DNA of 64,000 nucleotides from Pedobacter sp. Leaf216 (lineage in GTDB: Bacteria > Bacteroidota > Bacteroidia > Sphingobacteriales > Sphingobacteriaceae): positions 124,001-188,000 of the forward strand of contig NZ_LMKM01000037.1 in NCBI RefSeq assembly GCF_001421515.1. The letters are read 5' to 3'. The translations under genes and the position numbers were made by a program. The notes under the pieces were generated by a model. It was not told where the DNA came from and made no database searches. It saw only the letters and a list, made by a program, of their open reading frames with translations. Below, piece by piece: positions 63,620 through 64,000 of this stretch. How positions within the stretch are numbered: position 1 is the first letter of the stretch; each line of letters starts with the position of its first letter.

Positions 63620-64000
63620 TTACTGCTGATGTATAATCCGTTTCGAAATTCTGATAATGAATTTATAATAATACATAAAAATAAACAATGCAGACCAATG
63701 AATACTGCTTAAATTTAAAAATAATGATTGGTAAGGTTTAATAAATTCTATTAAAAAACGAAACAGGAAATAGAGTACCATGAGCAGCTTAAAGTGATCT
63801 CCGTTAATCATTTCGACCTTTTTTAACCTGTTGAAAAGAAAAATTAACAGCACAAGATAAATCATTTCATAGAGCATTATCGGGTGCCTGAGGATGCCGT
63901 CGCCCAAATCCATGCCCATAAAAAAATGAGTGGGAATTCCATAGGTTGGTTCGTCGATCCCCATAGAAAAGCAACCAATTCTGCCAATAATCAACGCAAC
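63620..64000 (-). CDS. Divergent Lgt-like prolipoprotein diacylglyceryl transferase family protein (partial)
   Basis: The C-terminal part (at least 125 residues) of a membrane protein; the frame runs off the right edge of the window, so the N-terminus is missing. IIGRIGCFSMGIDEPTYGIPTHFF and RHPIMLYEMIY match the Lgt-like family, but the true Lgt signature G-R-x-G-N-F-x-N-G-E is altered: Asn to Cys after GRIG, and no Glu two residues on. Several hydrophobic helices follow. It is likely a relative with altered chemistry, not the housekeeping Lgt. First visible gene of the operon with the radical SAM gene, 5 bp apart. Confidence 0.78.
   Translation of the reverse strand, partial: VALIIGRIGCFSMGIDEPTYGIPTHFFMGMDLGDGILRHPIMLYEMIYLVLLIFLFNRLKKVEMINGDHFKLLMVLYFLFRFLIEFIKPYQSLFLNLSSIHWSALFIFMYYYKFIIRISKRIIHQQ

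Overview
The window looks like the chromosome of a member of the Bacteroidota, most likely family Sphingobacteriaceae and close to Pedobacter; the genus is an inference from gene content and protein style, not from a marker comparison. Supporting signs are low G+C, almost no Shine-Dalgarno sequences in front of genes, promoter-like TTTG/TTG...TANNTTTG pairs, a GLPGLI-family protein, a TonB-dependent receptor with an N-terminal carboxypeptidase-regulatory-like domain, an OlsF-type fused acyltransferase, DUF3467 and DUF4136 proteins. There is no prophage, insertion sequence, CRISPR array or rRNA operon.

Layout. 1-4.8 kb: a Usp-like protein, a bestrophin channel, a PadR regulator with its membrane partner, and gyrB. 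4.8-6.1 kb: a gene-free stretch with a 260-280 bp tandem repeat. 6.1-19.3 kb: housekeeping and envelope genes (OmpH-like lipoprotein, guanine deaminase, EcsC, S4 protein, dapD, a GT4 glycosyltransferase, DUF4136 and GLPGLI proteins, tsaC, cca, a pRiA4b ORF-3-like protein, miaA, a FadL/GDSL-hydrolase pair, DUF3467). 19.3-24.5 kb: a glycan-degradation operon on the minus strand (GH123-like, SGNH esterase, GH29 fucosidase). 25-39.2 kb: the ancestral expression block, transcribed right to left: tRNA-Thr, Tyr, Gly, Thr, tufA, tRNA-Trp, secE, nusG, [inserted secreted protein], rplK, rplA, rplJ, rplL, rpoB, rpoC. 39.6-41.3 kb: xerC-hpf and rpsU, the two places with strong Shine-Dalgarno sequences. 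41.4-47.7 kb: small hypotheticals, an acyl-CoA dehydrogenase, a helix-hairpin-helix protein, and olsF plus a one-domain paralogue. 47.8-55.9 kb: a less conserved region with a transglutaminase-like protein, small orphans, a decayed gene copy, a 42-bp tandem array, and a TonB receptor plus beta-helix lipoprotein; several genes here are preceded by TTAAC half-sites phased at 11 or 22 bp. 56-61.6 kb: Mpo1-like protein, rny, a probable 6S RNA, zapA, a coiled-coil protein and pheT. 61.8-64 kb: an operon of a divergent Lgt-like protein (cut by the window end), a Tes/MJ0619-like radical SAM protein and two paralogous two-helix membrane proteins.

The best candidates for something new are the Lgt-like/radical SAM/two-helix operon at the right end; the pairing of strong Shine-Dalgarno sequences with the genes for ribosomal protein bS21 and the hibernation factor; the phased half-sites in front of the TonB receptor; and a palindromic spacer repeat that appears to have become the N-terminus of a glycosyltransferase. 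Intergenic DNA throughout carries several families of short, purine-rich, imperfect palindromes, one of them inside the rpoB-rpoC spacer.
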